Shown here: one piece after another, positions 24,665 through 35,504 of the stretch
Layout of the letters: each line of letters starts with the position of its first letter
How positions within the stretch are numbered: position 1 is the stretch's first letter
Assembly: GCF_006861675.1 (NCBI RefSeq)
Contig: NZ_SGJB01000017.1
Span: 1-59,874, forward strand
Length of the DNA: 59,874 nucleotides
Origin: Peptacetobacter hominis
GTDB lineage: Bacteria; Bacillota; Clostridia; Peptostreptococcales; Peptostreptococcaceae
Reading direction: 5' to 3'
Made by a program: the position numbers and the translations under genes
The notes under the pieces: model-generated
Told to the model about the DNA's origin: nothing
The model's input: the letters and a program-made list of their open reading frames with translations, nothing else
The model's database searches: none

Positions 24665-27505
24665 TTGGAAGATAGAAACATAGTTATAAAAGGTGCAAGA
24701 GAAAACAATCTGAAGGGGATAGACCTGACTATACCGAGAAATAAATTCATAGTATTTACAGGGCTTTCAGGTTCGGGAAAATCATCTCTTGCATTTGATA
24801 CGATATATGCAGAAGGTCAGAGAAGATATGTGGAGAGTCTTTCTTCATATGCAAGACAGTTCCTTGGACAGATGGAAAAACCAAATGTCGAGTATATAGA
24901 GGGGCTTTCTCCTGCTATTTCGATAGACCAGAAGACGACTTCAAAAAACCCGCGTTCAACAGTGGGTACGGTAACGGAGATATACGACTATCTGAGATTA
25001 CTTTTTGCAAATACAGGAGAAGTTCACTGTCCGGTATGTGGTAAGAAGATAAGTCAGATGACAATACAGGAGATAACAGATAAAATACTTGAATTCCCGG
25101 AAAGAACAAAGATACAGATTCTTTCGCCGATAGTCAGAGGTAAAAAAGGAACTCACAAAAAAACTATTGAAAATATCAGAAAAGAAGGTTTTGTCAGAGT
25201 CAGAGTAGACGGAGAAAACTTTGATGTAAACGACGAGATAGAGCTTGAAAAGAATAAAAAACATGATATAGAAGTTGTGGTAGATAGAATAATAGTAAAA
25301 GAAGGGCTTGAGGGAAGACTTGCTGATTCAATTGAAATGGCGGTAAAACTTTCTGACGGACTTGTTATTGCTCAGGTAATAGACGGTGAGGAAATAATGT
25401 TCTCTACAAAGTTTGCCTGCCCTGATCACGGAATAGGAATAGAGGAGCTTTCTCCAAGAATGTTCTCATTCAACGCTCCATTTGGTGCATGTGAGGTATG
25501 TAAAGGACTTGGAGAAAGTAGAGAGGTAGACCCTGATCTTGTTGTTCCAAACAAGGAGCTTACTATAAAGCAGGGCGCAATAGCAGCATGGGGAGCGGCC
25601 GGAGCAAGTGACGAAACATACTACAGTATGATGATGAAAAGTCTTGCTGACAGTTATGATGTGGATATAAATACTCCTTTCAAGGATTTCCCGGAAGATT
25701 TTGTAAATGAGCTTCTTTATGGAGATGGAGAGACAAGTACAATTGTAGAATTTGAATTTGACTCAAAATATGGTGGAAGAAAAAAATACAAGGCTCACTT
25801 CGAGGGAGTAATCACAAATATTTCGAGAAGATATGCAGAGACAAAATCGGAATATATGAGAGAAAAATTTGAGGAGTATATGTCTGAGATTCCATGTTCT
25901 GCATGTAAAGGAAAGAGACTTAAAAAAGAAGTTCTTTCAGTTTTAGTAGGTGGAAAAAATATAATAGAGGTAACTGAGCTTTCTATAAATGAACTTATAG
26001 AATTTATAGACGGGCTTAACGATATATTCTCTGAAAAACAGAGAATGATTGCTACAGAAATAGTGAAAGAGATAAGAGAAAGAGCGAGCTTCCTTAAAAA
26101 TGTCGGACTTGAGTATCTGAATCTTTCAAGAAAGGCTGGAACTCTTTCAGGGGGAGAGGCACAGCGTATAAGACTTGCAACTCAGATCGGTTCTGCACTT
26201 GTAGGGGTACTTTATGTACTTGATGAGCCGAGTATAGGACTTCATCAGAGGGACAACGACAAACTTATAGCTACACTTAGAAATCTGACAGACATAGGAA
26301 ATACGCTTATAGTTGTAGAACACGACGAGGATACTATGAGAGCTGCAGATTACATTGTAGATATAGGTCCTGGAGCAGGAATACACGGTGGAGAGATTGT
26401 AGCCGAGGGAACAGCAGAGGAGATAATGGCAAATGAAAACTCTATAACAGGAAAATACCTGAGTGGAGAAAAAATAATTGCACTTCCAGAGAGCACGAGA
26501 GAAGGAAATGGAAATTTCATAGAGATAAAAGGCGCATCTGAAAACAACCTTAAAAATCTGAATGTGAAATTCCCTCTTGGAAAATTCATATGTGTAACAG
26601 GAGTTTCCGGTTCCGGAAAGAGTACACTTGTAAATGAGATACTGTACAAAGGTGTTGCAAACAGCGTAAACAGAGTCAGACAAAGACCTGGAAAACACAG
26701 GGAAATCAAGGGAATTGAAAATATAGACAAGGTTATAAACATAGACCAGAGCCCTATAGGAAGAACTCCAAGATCAAATCCGGCGACATATACAGGAGTA
26801 TTTGACCACATAAGAGATCTTTTTGCAGCTACAAACGAGGCAAAGGCGAGAGGATATCAGAAGGGAAGATTCAGTTTCAACGTAAAAGGCGGAAGATGTG
26901 AGGCCTGCAAGGGAGACGGTATAATAAAAATAGAAATGCACTTCCTTCCAGATGTATATGTTCCATGTGAGGTATGTAAAGGGCAGAGATACAACAGAGA
27001 AACTCTTCAGGTAAAATACAAAGACAAGACAATAGCGGATGTACTTGACATGAACGTGGAAGAGGCACTTGAATTCTTTGAAAACATACCTAATATAAGA
27101 AGAAAACTGGAAACACTTATGGATGTAGGGCTTTCGTATATAAAACTCGGACAGCCTTCAACTCAGCTTTCAGGAGGAGAGGCACAGAGAATAAAACTTG
27201 CAGCAGAGCTTAGCAAGAGACCTACTGGAAAGACTTTATACATACTGGATGAGCCTACAACAGGACTTCATATGGCAGATGTAGACAAGCTTATAGATGT
27301 TCTTCAGAGACTTGCGGATACAGGAAATACAATAGTTGTAATAGAGCACAATCTCGATGTAATAAAAACATGTGATCATATAATAGACCTTGGACCAGAA
27401 GGTGGAGACGGTGGAGGAACTCTTGTAGCACAGGGGACTCCAGAGGAAATATCAAAAGTAGAGGAAAGTTATACAGGACAGTTCCTGAAAAGATATTTTG
27501 AATAA
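24665..27505 (+). CDS. uvrA: excinuclease ABC subunit A
   Basis: A 946-residue damage sensor with two ABC ATPase halves: Walker [10 protein letters not shown] and GVSGSGKST, signatures [17 protein letters not shown] and [15 protein letters not shown]. The zinc-binding Cys groups (CPVCGKK, CEVCKG, CEACKG and CEVCKG) are intact. The best start is TTG 24665, nine bases after AGGAG; the upstream ATG 24623 lacks a ribosome site and would add 14 unconserved residues. It scans DNA and hands damage to UvrB. Confidence 0.98.
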   Translation: MEDRNIVIKGARENNLKGIDLTIPRNKFIVFTGLSGSGKSSLAFDTIYAEGQRRYVESLSSYARQFLGQMEKPNVEYIEGLSPAISIDQKTTSKNPRSTVGTVTEIYDYLRLLFANTGEVHCPVCGKKISQMTIQEITDKILEFPERTKIQILSPIVRGKKGTHKKTIENIRKEGFVRVRVDGENFDVNDEIELEKNKKHDIEVVVDRIIVKEGLEGRLADSIEMAVKLSDGLVIAQVIDGEEIMFSTKFACPDHGIGIEELSPRMFSFNAPFGACEVCKGLGESREVDPDLVVPNKELTIKQGAIAAWGAAGASDETYYSMMMKSLADSYDVDINTPFKDFPEDFVNELLYGDGETSTIVEFEFDSKYGGRKKYKAHFEGVITNISRRYAETKSEYMREKFEEYMSEIPCSACKGKRLKKEVLSVLVGGKNIIEVTELSINELIEFIDGLNDIFSEKQRMIATEIVKEIRERASFLKNVGLEYLNLSRKAGTLSGGEAQRIRLATQIGSALVGVLYVLDEPSIGLHQRDNDKLIATLRNLTDIGNTLIVVEHDEDTMRAADYIVDIGPGAGIHGGEIVAEGTAEEIMANENSITGKYLSGEKIIALPESTREGNGNFIEIKGASENNLKNLNVKFPLGKFICVTGVSGSGKSTLVNEILYKGVANSVNRVRQRPGKHREIKGIENIDKVINIDQSPIGRTPRSNPATYTGVFDHIRDLFAATNEAKARGYQKGRFSFNVKGGRCEACKGDGIIKIEMHFLPDVYVPCEVCKGQRYNRETLQVKYKDKTIADVLDMNVEEALEFFENIPNIRRKLETLMDVGLSYIKLGQPSTQLSGGEAQRIKLAAELSKRPTGKTLYILDEPTTGLHMADVDKLIDVLQRLADTGNTIVVIEHNLDVIKTCDHIIDLGPEGGDGGGTLVAQGTPEEISKVEESYTGQFLKRYFE

Positions 27506-27594
27506 ATTCAGATAATTTATATTAAATATAGATACAATATTTAAACTTCGAGTGATATAAAATCATAAATGAAGTATAATTAAATTAAAGAAAG

Positions 27595-27626
27595 AAAAAG
27601 CCTGAACATGTTTCAGGCTTTTTTAG
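27595..27626 (+). terminator. terminator between uvrA and the DUF4145-like gene
   Basis: AAAAAGCCTGAA (27595-27606) pairs with TTCAGGCTTTTT (27612-27623) around a five-base loop, followed by TT. Confidence 0.9.
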
Positions 27627-27642
27627 AAAAGGGGGTATCTGT

Positions 27643-28764
27643 ATGGATAAATATTCTAAAGTATATCTGAATAGGCACGAGTTTGGAACTGTATCAGGGC
27701 TTAAATTTCTGGAGCTTCACTATGCAGATCTGACAGAGTTTTATCATCCGGCGGATGTACTGATAATAGCATCTTATGAAAATCATGTTGGTTCTGTTAC
27801 GAAAGCGTTTGAGTGTACACTCAGGGATGTATGTTCAATCTCGCTTGACAGCCTTTATGAGGATGCCGAGATAGATTTACACAGATCCCTTGGAGTATGG
27901 CTTTCAAAGGAAATAAAAAACGAAAAATTCGGATTCAAAAGAATAGCATGTGTTGATATAAATGAAGATGAGGAAATTGTAACTCCGGAAATTCTGGAGT
28001 CGAGAATAAAAAATGTTTTTGCGATGTTCAATCTCGCATATGGTATAGGCATAGACATCGAAAGTGCAGCTATGCCGGTAATAGGATCATGTCTGAAAAA
28101 TGTATCAAATGACGAGATTCTAAGAATTCTTGTCGAGCAGAGCAGAAATGCAATGGAAAAGACTTATAGTCTAGAGGGTATTTATATAGTAGATAACGAT
28201 AGAGAAAAAGTTATGGACTTTGACTGCAAGATGAATGAACTTTTAAACAGAAGTGATATAGATCAGAAAAATGTATTCAGTGATGAAAGCTGTGATGAAA
28301 TTTTATGTGACATATGGAGTAAAATAAAGTCATATACAGGAAAATCATCAAGGCAGAAATACAGAAAAACAGGTAGAGATGATGTAATAGAAGAGCTTGA
28401 GATGAGGGTTGAAAGTAGAGAACTGAGACAGTTTGAACTGTGTGTTCTTGCAAGAAAACTTCTGGAGTATATAATATACGATGTAGCAGGAGAAAAAGCA
28501 GGTGGAAGAAATCTGTTTCAGAAGATAGAATACCTTAGAAAGGCGGATATTGCATCACAGAGAATAACGTCATATATGCATGTTGTAAGAACATTTGGAA
28601 ATGCAGGGGTACATGCGGATGATGAATTATCAGAGATATCAGTGGATGAGAACCACATAGATAGACATATACTTGTCGAATGTATTCAGAGAATTGTGGA
28701 CTACTGGGTAGAGGAAAAGTATATAGATAGAAAGCAAACGAAATGGATTATAGATAATAATTAA
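27643..28764 (+). CDS. macro-like/DUF4145-like two-domain protein, function unknown
   Basis: A 373-residue protein with no confident function. The N-terminal part (about 20-205) has the order of a degenerate macro-domain fold: ADLTEFYHPADVLIIAS, then a helical run, then IDIESAAMPVIGS in the position of the ligand-binding IAFPAISTG segment. The C-terminal part (about 250-365) resembles DUF4145/HEPN-like proteins, with RTFGNAGVHADDE near residue 320. GGGGG lies before the ATG. It stands between uvrA and uvrC, ending 17 bases before uvrC, so it is probably co-transcribed with it. An ADP-ribose-related or RNA-related role is only a structural guess. Confidence 0.6.
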   Translation: MDKYSKVYLNRHEFGTVSGLKFLELHYADLTEFYHPADVLIIASYENHVGSVTKAFECTLRDVCSISLDSLYEDAEIDLHRSLGVWLSKEIKNEKFGFKRIACVDINEDEEIVTPEILESRIKNVFAMFNLAYGIGIDIESAAMPVIGSCLKNVSNDEILRILVEQSRNAMEKTYSLEGIYIVDNDREKVMDFDCKMNELLNRSDIDQKNVFSDESCDEILCDIWSKIKSYTGKSSRQKYRKTGRDDVIEELEMRVESRELRQFELCVLARKLLEYIIYDVAGEKAGGRNLFQKIEYLRKADIASQRITSYMHVVRTFGNAGVHADDELSEISVDENHIDRHILVECIQRIVDYWVEEKYIDRKQTKWIIDNN

Positions 28765-28780
28765 AAAAGGTGGTGAGAGA

Positions 28781-30592
28781 TTGTTCGATATACAGGAACA
28801 TCTAAAAAAGCTTCCGGATTCTCCGGGAGTTTATATAATGAAGGATATATCGGGAAATGTTATATATGTAGGTAAGGCTGTCGTACTTAAAAACAGGGTG
28901 AGACAATATTTTCAGTCATCAAAGAACCATACTTCAAAAGTGAAGTCCATGGTAAAAAATATATCGAGTTTTGAATATATAATGACCGATTCAGAAACAG
29001 AGGCGCTTATACTTGAGTGTAACCTTATAAAAAGATACAGACCTAAGTACAACGTACTTCTGAGAGATGATAAAACATATCCATATATAAAAGTAACTGT
29101 AAATGAGAATTATCCGAGAGTATATAAAGTGAGAAAAATAAAAAAAGACGGAGCGAAATATTTTGGACCGTATACAAATATAACTGCTGTAAACGATACT
29201 CTTGAAACTATAAGGGAAATATATCCTATAAGACAGTGTAGAATAGATATAGATAGAGCTATAAAAAATAAAATGAGGCCATGTCTTAATTACCATATAA
29301 AAAAATGTATGGGGCCATGTACAGGAAATGTTTCAAAAGAAGAGTATAAACTTATGATAGACGATGTAATAATGTGTCTTTCAGGAAAAGAAGATAAGCT
29401 GATGGAACTTCTGAGCGAAAAGATGAAGGAATGTGCAGAAAACTTCAGATTTGAAGAGGCTGCTGTATATAGAGATAGAATAAAGAGTTTAGAGGGAATA
29501 GTTGAAAAGCAGAAAATAGACAATACCTCACTTGATATAAATCAGGATGTAATAGCCATGGCTAGAGCAAACAATGAAGCCTGTGTACAGATATTCTTTG
29601 TCAGAAATGGTAAAATAGTAGGTAGAGAACATTTTATACTCGAGGGAGTAATGGACAGTGACAGAAAATCAATTCTGGGTTCATTTACAAAACAGTTCTA
29701 TATGGAGCAGGAGTATATTCCAAAGGAAATCATAATAGAAGAGGAAATAGAAGATCAGCAGATACTAGAGGATATACTTGCCAAGAGAAAAGGACAGAAG
29801 GTAACTATAAGAATACCTAAAAAGGGAGAAAAAAAGAGCCTTGTAGAAATGGTAAGGAAAAATGCGGTTGAGTATCTTGAAAAGTTCTCTGATATGAATA
29901 AAAGAAAATATGAAAAAAGTATCGGTGCACTTGAAGAGCTTAAAAATCTGCTTGAACTTGATGAAATACCTTCAAGAATAGAATCATTTGATATATCGAA
30001 TATACAGGGAGTGGATTCAATAGGTTCTATGGTTGTATATACAGATGGTAAAAAAGACAGAAAGGAATACAGGAGATTTAAAGTAGAAACCGTAATAGGT
30101 CCAAATGACTACGATTCTATGGCTGAAATTGTTGAAAGAAGACTAGGACATGGAAACTATCCGGATCTGATACTTCTCGATGGAGGTAAGGGTCAGGTAA
30201 ATGCTGTAAAAAAAGTCTTCAGAAAGCTTGGTGTAGATATTCCTCTGTGGGGAATGTACAAGGACGATAGACATAGAACAAAAGGACTTGTAAATGAAAC
30301 AAATGAAATAGAGCTTAATAGAACTTCAAACCTCTATAGATTTGTATCCGGAATACAGGAAGAAGTACATAACTATGCAATAACATATCATAGGAGCCTG
30401 AGAAATAAAAAACTTACAAAATCAGAACTTGATAATATACCGGGAATAGGTGAAAAAAGAAAAAAAGCACTTCTTTCTAAGTTTAAAGGTATAGATGGTA
30501 TAAAGGAGGCTTCAATGGAGGAACTTGCAGATACAGAGGGGATGAACAAAAAATCTGCTGAAAATGTATATAATTTTTTCAGAAAGAAATAA
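28781..30592 (+). CDS. uvrC: excinuclease ABC subunit C
   Basis: A 603-residue dual-incision nuclease. An N-terminal GIY-YIG domain (GVYIMKD...VIYVGKA, about 15-95), UVR motif (FRFEEAAVYRDRIKSLE, about 205-235), RNase H-like domain (SFDISNIQG and LILLDGGKGQ) and C-terminal helix-hairpin-helix (IPGIGEKRKKALL) are all present. The start is TTG 28781 behind GGTGGTGAG. It nicks both sides of a UvrB-marked lesion. hprK follows closely. Confidence 0.97.
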   Translation: MFDIQEHLKKLPDSPGVYIMKDISGNVIYVGKAVVLKNRVRQYFQSSKNHTSKVKSMVKNISSFEYIMTDSETEALILECNLIKRYRPKYNVLLRDDKTYPYIKVTVNENYPRVYKVRKIKKDGAKYFGPYTNITAVNDTLETIREIYPIRQCRIDIDRAIKNKMRPCLNYHIKKCMGPCTGNVSKEEYKLMIDDVIMCLSGKEDKLMELLSEKMKECAENFRFEEAAVYRDRIKSLEGIVEKQKIDNTSLDINQDVIAMARANNEACVQIFFVRNGKIVGREHFILEGVMDSDRKSILGSFTKQFYMEQEYIPKEIIIEEEIEDQQILEDILAKRKGQKVTIRIPKKGEKKSLVEMVRKNAVEYLEKFSDMNKRKYEKSIGALEELKNLLELDEIPSRIESFDISNIQGVDSIGSMVVYTDGKKDRKEYRRFKVETVIGPNDYDSMAEIVERRLGHGNYPDLILLDGGKGQVNAVKKVFRKLGVDIPLWGMYKDDRHRTKGLVNETNEIELNRTSNLYRFVSGIQEEVHNYAITYHRSLRNKKLTKSELDNIPGIGEKRKKALLSKFKGIDGIKEASMEELADTEGMNKKSAENVYNFFRKK

Positions 30593-30617
30593 AAGAATAT
30601 AAATAAGGAGATGTACT

Positions 30618-31550
30618 ATGGGAGAAACAAAAGTAAATATACTCGATATAGCGAGAGATTTGGATCTTGAAATAATAAATTATCCTCAGGACAATGAGGA
30701 GCATTTTGTAGCGACACCAGAGCTTAACAGACCAGGTCTTCAGTATGCCGGATTTTTTGAGTATTTCACATATGATAGAATTCAGGTTATCGGTAGAGGA
30801 GAATATGAGTATTTTGCTCAGATGGATGATAATATAAGAAAAGAAAGACTGGAGAAACTTTTTTCATATAAGATTCCTGCAGTTATAGTATCGAGAAATA
30901 TGGAGATAAAACAGGATTTCCTGGAAGCTGCAGAAAAGCACGATACGATTGTTCTTAGATCAAAAAGGAATACTACAAGACTTATAAATAAGCTGTCAAA
31001 CTATCTGGAAAACAGAATGGCTAAGTATGAGACTATACACGGAGTTCTTGTGGATATATATGGAGTAGGTGTACTTATAAAAGGAGAAAGTAGTGTCGGA
31101 AAATCAGAAACTGCTCTTGAACTTGTTCAGAAAGGTCATAGACTTGTTGCCGATGATGCCGTTGAAATAAGAAAAACAGATGAAAATAGAATAATCGGTC
31201 AGGCTCCGGAACTTCTTAGACATTTTATGGAAATAAGAGGAGTAGGGATACTTGATATAAAGAGTCTTTATGGAGTAAGGGCTGTTAAACAGAAACACGA
31301 GATAGGGCTTGTTGTATATCTCGAATCCTGGGACAGCAAGAAATATTATGATAGATTGGGACTTGATAGAGAGTACGAAACTATCATGGGAGTACAGATA
31401 GAAAAAATGACTGTTCCTGTAAAACCGGGAAGAAACACTTCTATGATACTTGAAGTTGCAGCTATGAATTATAGACAAAAAGGAATGGGATATGATGCTG
31501 CAGAAGAGTTTACAAAGAAACTTAATCAGCTTATACACAATGATAGATAG
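30618..31550 (+). CDS. hprK: HPr kinase/phosphorylase
   Basis: A 310-residue bifunctional enzyme that phosphorylates HPr on Ser46 with ATP or PPi and removes the phosphate, controlling carbon catabolite repression and sugar uptake. The Walker A GESSVGKS lies at 156-163, followed by LVADDAVEI. The family motif EIRGVGILDIKSLYGV is intact. AAGGAG precedes the ATG. Placed after uvrC, before murB. The pfkA and pyk genes in the window belong to the physiology it governs. Confidence 0.97.
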   Translation: MGETKVNILDIARDLDLEIINYPQDNEEHFVATPELNRPGLQYAGFFEYFTYDRIQVIGRGEYEYFAQMDDNIRKERLEKLFSYKIPAVIVSRNMEIKQDFLEAAEKHDTIVLRSKRNTTRLINKLSNYLENRMAKYETIHGVLVDIYGVGVLIKGESSVGKSETALELVQKGHRLVADDAVEIRKTDENRIIGQAPELLRHFMEIRGVGILDIKSLYGVRAVKQKHEIGLVVYLESWDSKKYYDRLGLDREYETIMGVQIEKMTVPVKPGRNTSMILEVAAMNYRQKGMGYDAAEEFTKKLNQLIHNDR

Positions 31551-31556
31551 ATATAC

Positions 31557-31589
31557 AAAGGAGATGGTATTAATACCGTCTCTTTTTTG
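31557..31589 (+). terminator. terminator after hprK
   Basis: AAAGGAGATGGTATT pairs with AATACCGTCTCTTTTTT with one G-U pair, and is followed by GTTG. It separates hprK from the murB operon. Confidence 0.9.
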
Positions 31590-31653
31590 TTGGATATTCT
31601 GGGTATATTAAAACAAAATATATAGAGTTATGTAAATTATTTGCTCTTGCATA

Positions 31654-31682
31654 TTGTTATTTTTTAATATTTACATTATTAT
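31654..31682 (+). promoter_or_regulatory. predicted promoter of the murB operon
   Basis: TTGTTA (31654-31659) and TATTAT (31677-31682) are 17 bases apart. The leader would be about 135 bases long. The remaining leader has no structure I can name. Confidence 0.45.
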
Positions 31683-31826
31683 ATAATATATAATTGGGTG
31701 TATAATGCACTTGATTTTGCGAAATAGTAAGAATTTGCAAAAAATTTAATGTTAAGATAAAAAGGGACTAAAGACAGATTATAGATATATTATTGATAAA
31801 CAACATTGTTGAAAGGGGAACGTATA

Positions 31827-32744
31827 ATGGATAAGAAAAAAGTATATTCAGATTTAAAAGATATACTTGGTGAAGATAAAATAATGGCTGATGAACCTAT
31901 GAAAAAACATACATCGTTTAAAGTTGGAGGACCAGCGGATGTATTGGTAAGGCCTGAAACAGAAGAAGAAATAAAAGAAGTATTCAGATATATAAAAAGA
32001 GAAAACATACCGCACATGATAATAGGAAACGGATCAAATCTTCTTGTCAGAGACGGGGGTATAAGAGGAGTTGTAGTTGAACTGGCGGATAATTTTTCAG
32101 GTATAGAAGTGGAAGGAAACCTTATAAATGTGAAATCAGGTGCACTTCTTTCAAGAATAGGAAATGCAGCGTTAAAAAATGAGCTGAAAGGATTTGAGTT
32201 TGCAGCGGGAATACCAGGAAGTTTCGGTGGAGCTGTTGCAATGAACGCAGGTGCATATGGCGGAGAAATAAAGGATATTGTCAAAAGTGTAAGACTTATG
32301 GATGAAGATGGGAATATATTTGAACTTGAGAACAAAGACATGAATTTCTCATATAGAAGAAGTATAGTTACAGAAAAAGGATATACAGTAATATCTGCCG
32401 TAATAGAGCTTGAAAAAGGAGAATATGATGATATAAAGGCTGAAATGGACTGCCTTAGAGAAAAGAGAGTTACAAAACAGCCTCTTAACTATGCGAGTGC
32501 AGGAAGTACTTTCAAAAGACCTGAGGGATATTTTGCAGGTAAGCTTATACAGGATAGTGGTCTAAAAGGACTTGCACTTAGAGATGCTCAGGTATCTGAA
32601 AAACACTCTGGATTTGTGATAAACAGAGGAAATGCAACAGCCAAAGATCTGCTTGATCTTATGTATATAGTTAAAGCCACTGTAAACGCTAAGTTTGGAG
32701 TAATGCTTGAAGAGGAAGTAAAGATAGTCGGAGATGATGAATAA
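31827..32744 (+). CDS. murB: UDP-N-acetylenolpyruvoylglucosamine reductase
   Basis: A 305-residue type II MurB that reduces the enolpyruvyl group to give UDP-MurNAc for peptidoglycan. The FAD-binding part contains HTSFKVGGPADVLV and IIGNGSNLLV, then GFEFAAGIPGSFGGAVAMNAGAYGGEI; the Ser-containing substrate motif YASAGSTFKRP is intact. ATG 31827 follows GAAAGGGG; the ATG 21 bases upstream is not used. The stop overlaps the start of the PHP gene by one base. First gene of the murB-rapZ-yvcK-whiA unit. Confidence 0.97.
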   Translation: MDKKKVYSDLKDILGEDKIMADEPMKKHTSFKVGGPADVLVRPETEEEIKEVFRYIKRENIPHMIIGNGSNLLVRDGGIRGVVVELADNFSGIEVEGNLINVKSGALLSRIGNAALKNELKGFEFAAGIPGSFGGAVAMNAGAYGGEIKDIVKSVRLMDEDGNIFELENKDMNFSYRRSIVTEKGYTVISAVIELEKGEYDDIKAEMDCLREKRVTKQPLNYASAGSTFKRPEGYFAGKLIQDSGLKGLALRDAQVSEKHSGFVINRGNATAKDLLDLMYIVKATVNAKFGVMLEEEVKIVGDDE

Positions 32745-33481
32745 TGAGGATAATTGCTGATTATCATACACATACCATTTACAGCAACGGTAAAAATCAG
32801 AGAGTAAGGCATGCAGAAGGTACAATGGAGGAAAATGTACAGGAAGCAATAAAAAAAGGGCTCAAGACGATTGGAATATCGGATCATGGATACAGACATT
32901 TTTTATATGGAATAAACAGAGATGATGTATCAAGAATGAGAGAGGAAGTAGATTCTTTAAAAGAAAAATACAAAGATATAGAAATACTTCTTGGTATAGA
33001 GTGTAATATACTTGACGATAAAGGAAATATAGATATGGATGACGGTATAAGAGATAAATTTGACTATGTTATGGCAGGATATCATTTTGCTTCTATACCT
33101 ACATCAATAAGAGGGTTTATAAACCACGCAAGTAATTATGCTTTGAATACAGAAAGGGCAAAGAGATACAATACAAATGCCCTTGTAAATGCAATAAAAA
33201 ACAATGATATTTTTATCATTACTCATCCGGGTGACAAGGGTGATGTATATATAGAAGAAGTTGCAAAAGCAGCTAAAGAAAGAAACGTGATGCTTGAGAT
33301 AAACAATTCTCATGCAAGACTCAATGAAGAGCAGCTGAGAAAAATCGATAGCATAGGAAACAGATTTGTAATAGGATCGGATGCGCACAAACCGTTTATG
33401 GTAGGCAATTTTTCAAATGCATTTGAGACAATAAAGAAATCTGGAATAGATATAAAAAGAATAGCTAATGTAATAGAGTAG
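32744..33481 (+). CDS. PHP-domain phosphoesterase
   Basis: A 245-residue PHP (polymerase and histidinol phosphatase) protein with the metal-binding motifs DYHTHTIYS, GISDHGYRH, GIECNI and IGSDAHK. The family hydrolyses phosphate esters with three divalent metals. Its substrate is not known; YcdX-like enzymes are the closest in size. Its ATG overlaps the murB stop (TAATG), so the two are coupled, and rapZ follows. Confidence 0.88.
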   Translation: MRIIADYHTHTIYSNGKNQRVRHAEGTMEENVQEAIKKGLKTIGISDHGYRHFLYGINRDDVSRMREEVDSLKEKYKDIEILLGIECNILDDKGNIDMDDGIRDKFDYVMAGYHFASIPTSIRGFINHASNYALNTERAKRYNTNALVNAIKNNDIFIITHPGDKGDVYIEEVAKAAKERNVMLEINNSHARLNEEQLRKIDSIGNRFVIGSDAHKPFMVGNFSNAFETIKKSGIDIKRIANVIE

Positions 33482-33508
33482 AGTAGTTGAATCAAAGGAG
33501 GCATTTGT

Positions 33509-34369
33509 ATGAAATTTCTTATAGTTACAGGTCTTTCAGGATCTGGAAAAAGTGAAACAATGAAGGCATTAGAGGATATGGGATTCTATTGTGTGGACAA
33601 CATGCCTCCTGCGCTGATAACTAAATTTGCAGAGATATGTTTTCAGGGAAATTCAAATGACAAAGTTGCGATAGGAGCAGATATAAGGGGAAGAAGATTT
33701 TTTGAGGCTCTTCATGAGAGTATACAATATCTTGAAAAAGCAAACTATAAGTTTGAAGTTCTATATCTGGACTGTGATGATGACGTTCTTTTAAAAAGAT
33801 ATAAAATGACAAGAAGAAATCATCCTCTTTCTAAGAATATGCAGATTCCAGAGGGAATAAAAATAGAAAGACAGATAATGGAGCCATTTAAAAAGTATGC
33901 TACATGTATAATAGATACTACAAATATGAAGCCTAAAGATCTTAAAGAAGAGATAAGAAAAATATATGGCGATAATTCGGAGGAAGTCGTTCCGAATATA
34001 ACAATTTCTGTCGTATCTTTTGGATTTAAATACGGTATTCCAACAGATGCGGATCTTGTATTTGATGTAAGATTCCTTCCAAATCCGTATTATGATGAAT
34101 CATTAAGAGCAAAGACAGGAGATTTTCAGGAAGTAAGAGATTATGTTATGAACTCAAAAGTAAGCGAAGAATTTCTTGAAAAACTATATGATTTTATAGA
34201 TTTCCTTGTTCCTCAGTACATAGAGGAAGGAAAACAGCACCTTGTAATAGGTATAGGATGTACAGGAGGAAGACATAGATCGGTTACCATCGCAAATCTT
34301 GTATATGATAATCTTCATAAGGAAGGATACAGGGTTATCAAAAAACACAGAGACTCTATGCTTGGATAG
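33509..34369 (+). CDS. rapZ: RapZ/YvcJ nucleotide-binding protein
   Basis: A 286-residue P-loop protein. Walker A is GLSGSGKSE at the N-terminus followed by EDMGFYCVDNMPPAL, and the family C-terminal domain has GIGCTGGRHRSVTIAN. Enterobacterial RapZ controls GlmS through small RNA decay; in Firmicutes the homologue YvcJ binds nucleotides and affects competence. AAAGGAGG precedes the ATG. It is followed 15 bases later by yvcK, the conserved Firmicute pair. Confidence 0.96.
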   Translation: MKFLIVTGLSGSGKSETMKALEDMGFYCVDNMPPALITKFAEICFQGNSNDKVAIGADIRGRRFFEALHESIQYLEKANYKFEVLYLDCDDDVLLKRYKMTRRNHPLSKNMQIPEGIKIERQIMEPFKKYATCIIDTTNMKPKDLKEEIRKIYGDNSEEVVPNITISVVSFGFKYGIPTDADLVFDVRFLPNPYYDESLRAKTGDFQEVRDYVMNSKVSEEFLEKLYDFIDFLVPQYIEEGKQHLVIGIGCTGGRHRSVTIANLVYDNLHKEGYRVIKKHRDSMLG

Positions 34370-34384
34370 CTTATGGAGGTAAAG

Positions 34385-35488
34385 ATGGAAATTTTAACTG
34401 GTATAATAGGTATTGGTGGATGGGCTGCACTCATAGCGGCAGTCGTCTTTTATCTGAGAATGCAGAAAGAAAAAAAGGAAGCTCTCAGAAAAGAAGAGGA
34501 AAGTATAGTAAAGAATCCGAAAGTTGTAGTTATAGGTGGGGGGACAGGACAGTCTGTTTTTCTTAGAGGGTTAAAATACTATACTTCAAATATAACAGCA
34601 GTAGTTACAGTTGCAGATGATGGAGGAGGTTCCGGAGTTTTAAGAGAAGACCTTGGAATGCTGCCTCCAGGAGATATAAGAAACTGTATACTTGCGCTTG
34701 CAAATATAGAACCTACTATGAACGAGGTAATGCAGTACAGATTTGAAGAAGGTGTCTTAAAAGGACAGAGTTTCGGGAATCTGTTTCTTGCAGCGATGAC
34801 AGGACTTTATGGAAATTTTGAAACAGCAGTATCTAAGCTTGGTGAAATATTTGCAATAACAGGAAAAGTTTATCCGGTTACACTTGAGGACGTAAATCTT
34901 GTTGCAGAACTTAAAAATGGCGATATTGTTGAAGGAGAATCAGCAATACCAAAGGAAAGCAGAAAAAGAGGCAGCGGTATAAAAAGACTGTATCTTAATA
35001 AAAAGAATATACAGCCGCTTAAAGAAGTTATACATGCAATCCAGGACGCTGATGTAATAATAATGGGTCCAGGAAGCCTTTATACAAGTGTAATCCCTAA
35101 TCTTCTGGTTGAAGGTGTAGTAGAGGCGATAAAAGAATCTTATGCACCTAAGATATATATATCAAATGTTATGACTCAGCCGGGGGAAACAGATGGATAT
35201 AACGTATGTGATCATATAGAGGCTCTTGCCGCACATACAGGCGAAAATATAGTAGATTATGTTGTGGCAAACAAAGAAATTTTAAATGATGAAGTTTTCT
35301 CAAGATATTCAAAAGATGGTGCAAAACAGGTACTTCTTGATCATTATCAGGAGAAAAAACTTTCAGATATGGGAATAAAGGCTGTAGAGTCTAATCTTAT
35401 AGAGATAAAAAGTAATTATATAAGACATGATGCAAAAGAGGTTTCAAAGGTTATAATAAAAATCCTTTCTGATTTCAGGAAAAGATAA
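34385..35488 (+). CDS. yvcK: YvcK/CofD-like gluconeogenesis and wall factor
   Basis: A 367-residue protein of the CofD/YvcK family. The N-terminal 25 residues form a hydrophobic segment (ILTGIIGIGGWAALIAAVVFYL), probably a membrane anchor. The nucleotide-binding motif VVVIGGGTGQSVFLRGLK and VADDGGGSGVLRED follow. Homologues bind UDP-GlcNAc and support wall synthesis in gluconeogenic growth. The ATG at 34385 is chosen because GGAGG lies eight bases before it; the ATG at 34373 overlaps that site. The membrane anchor is absent from B. subtilis YvcK as I recall. Confidence 0.95.
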   Translation: MEILTGIIGIGGWAALIAAVVFYLRMQKEKKEALRKEEESIVKNPKVVVIGGGTGQSVFLRGLKYYTSNITAVVTVADDGGGSGVLREDLGMLPPGDIRNCILALANIEPTMNEVMQYRFEEGVLKGQSFGNLFLAAMTGLYGNFETAVSKLGEIFAITGKVYPVTLEDVNLVAELKNGDIVEGESAIPKESRKRGSGIKRLYLNKKNIQPLKEVIHAIQDADVIIMGPGSLYTSVIPNLLVEGVVEAIKESYAPKIYISNVMTQPGETDGYNVCDHIEALAAHTGENIVDYVVANKEILNDEVFSRYSKDGAKQVLLDHYQEKKLSDMGIKAVESNLIEIKSNYIRHDAKEVSKVIIKILSDFRKR

Positions 35489-35504
35489 GAAGGAGTGAAT
35501 TTGT

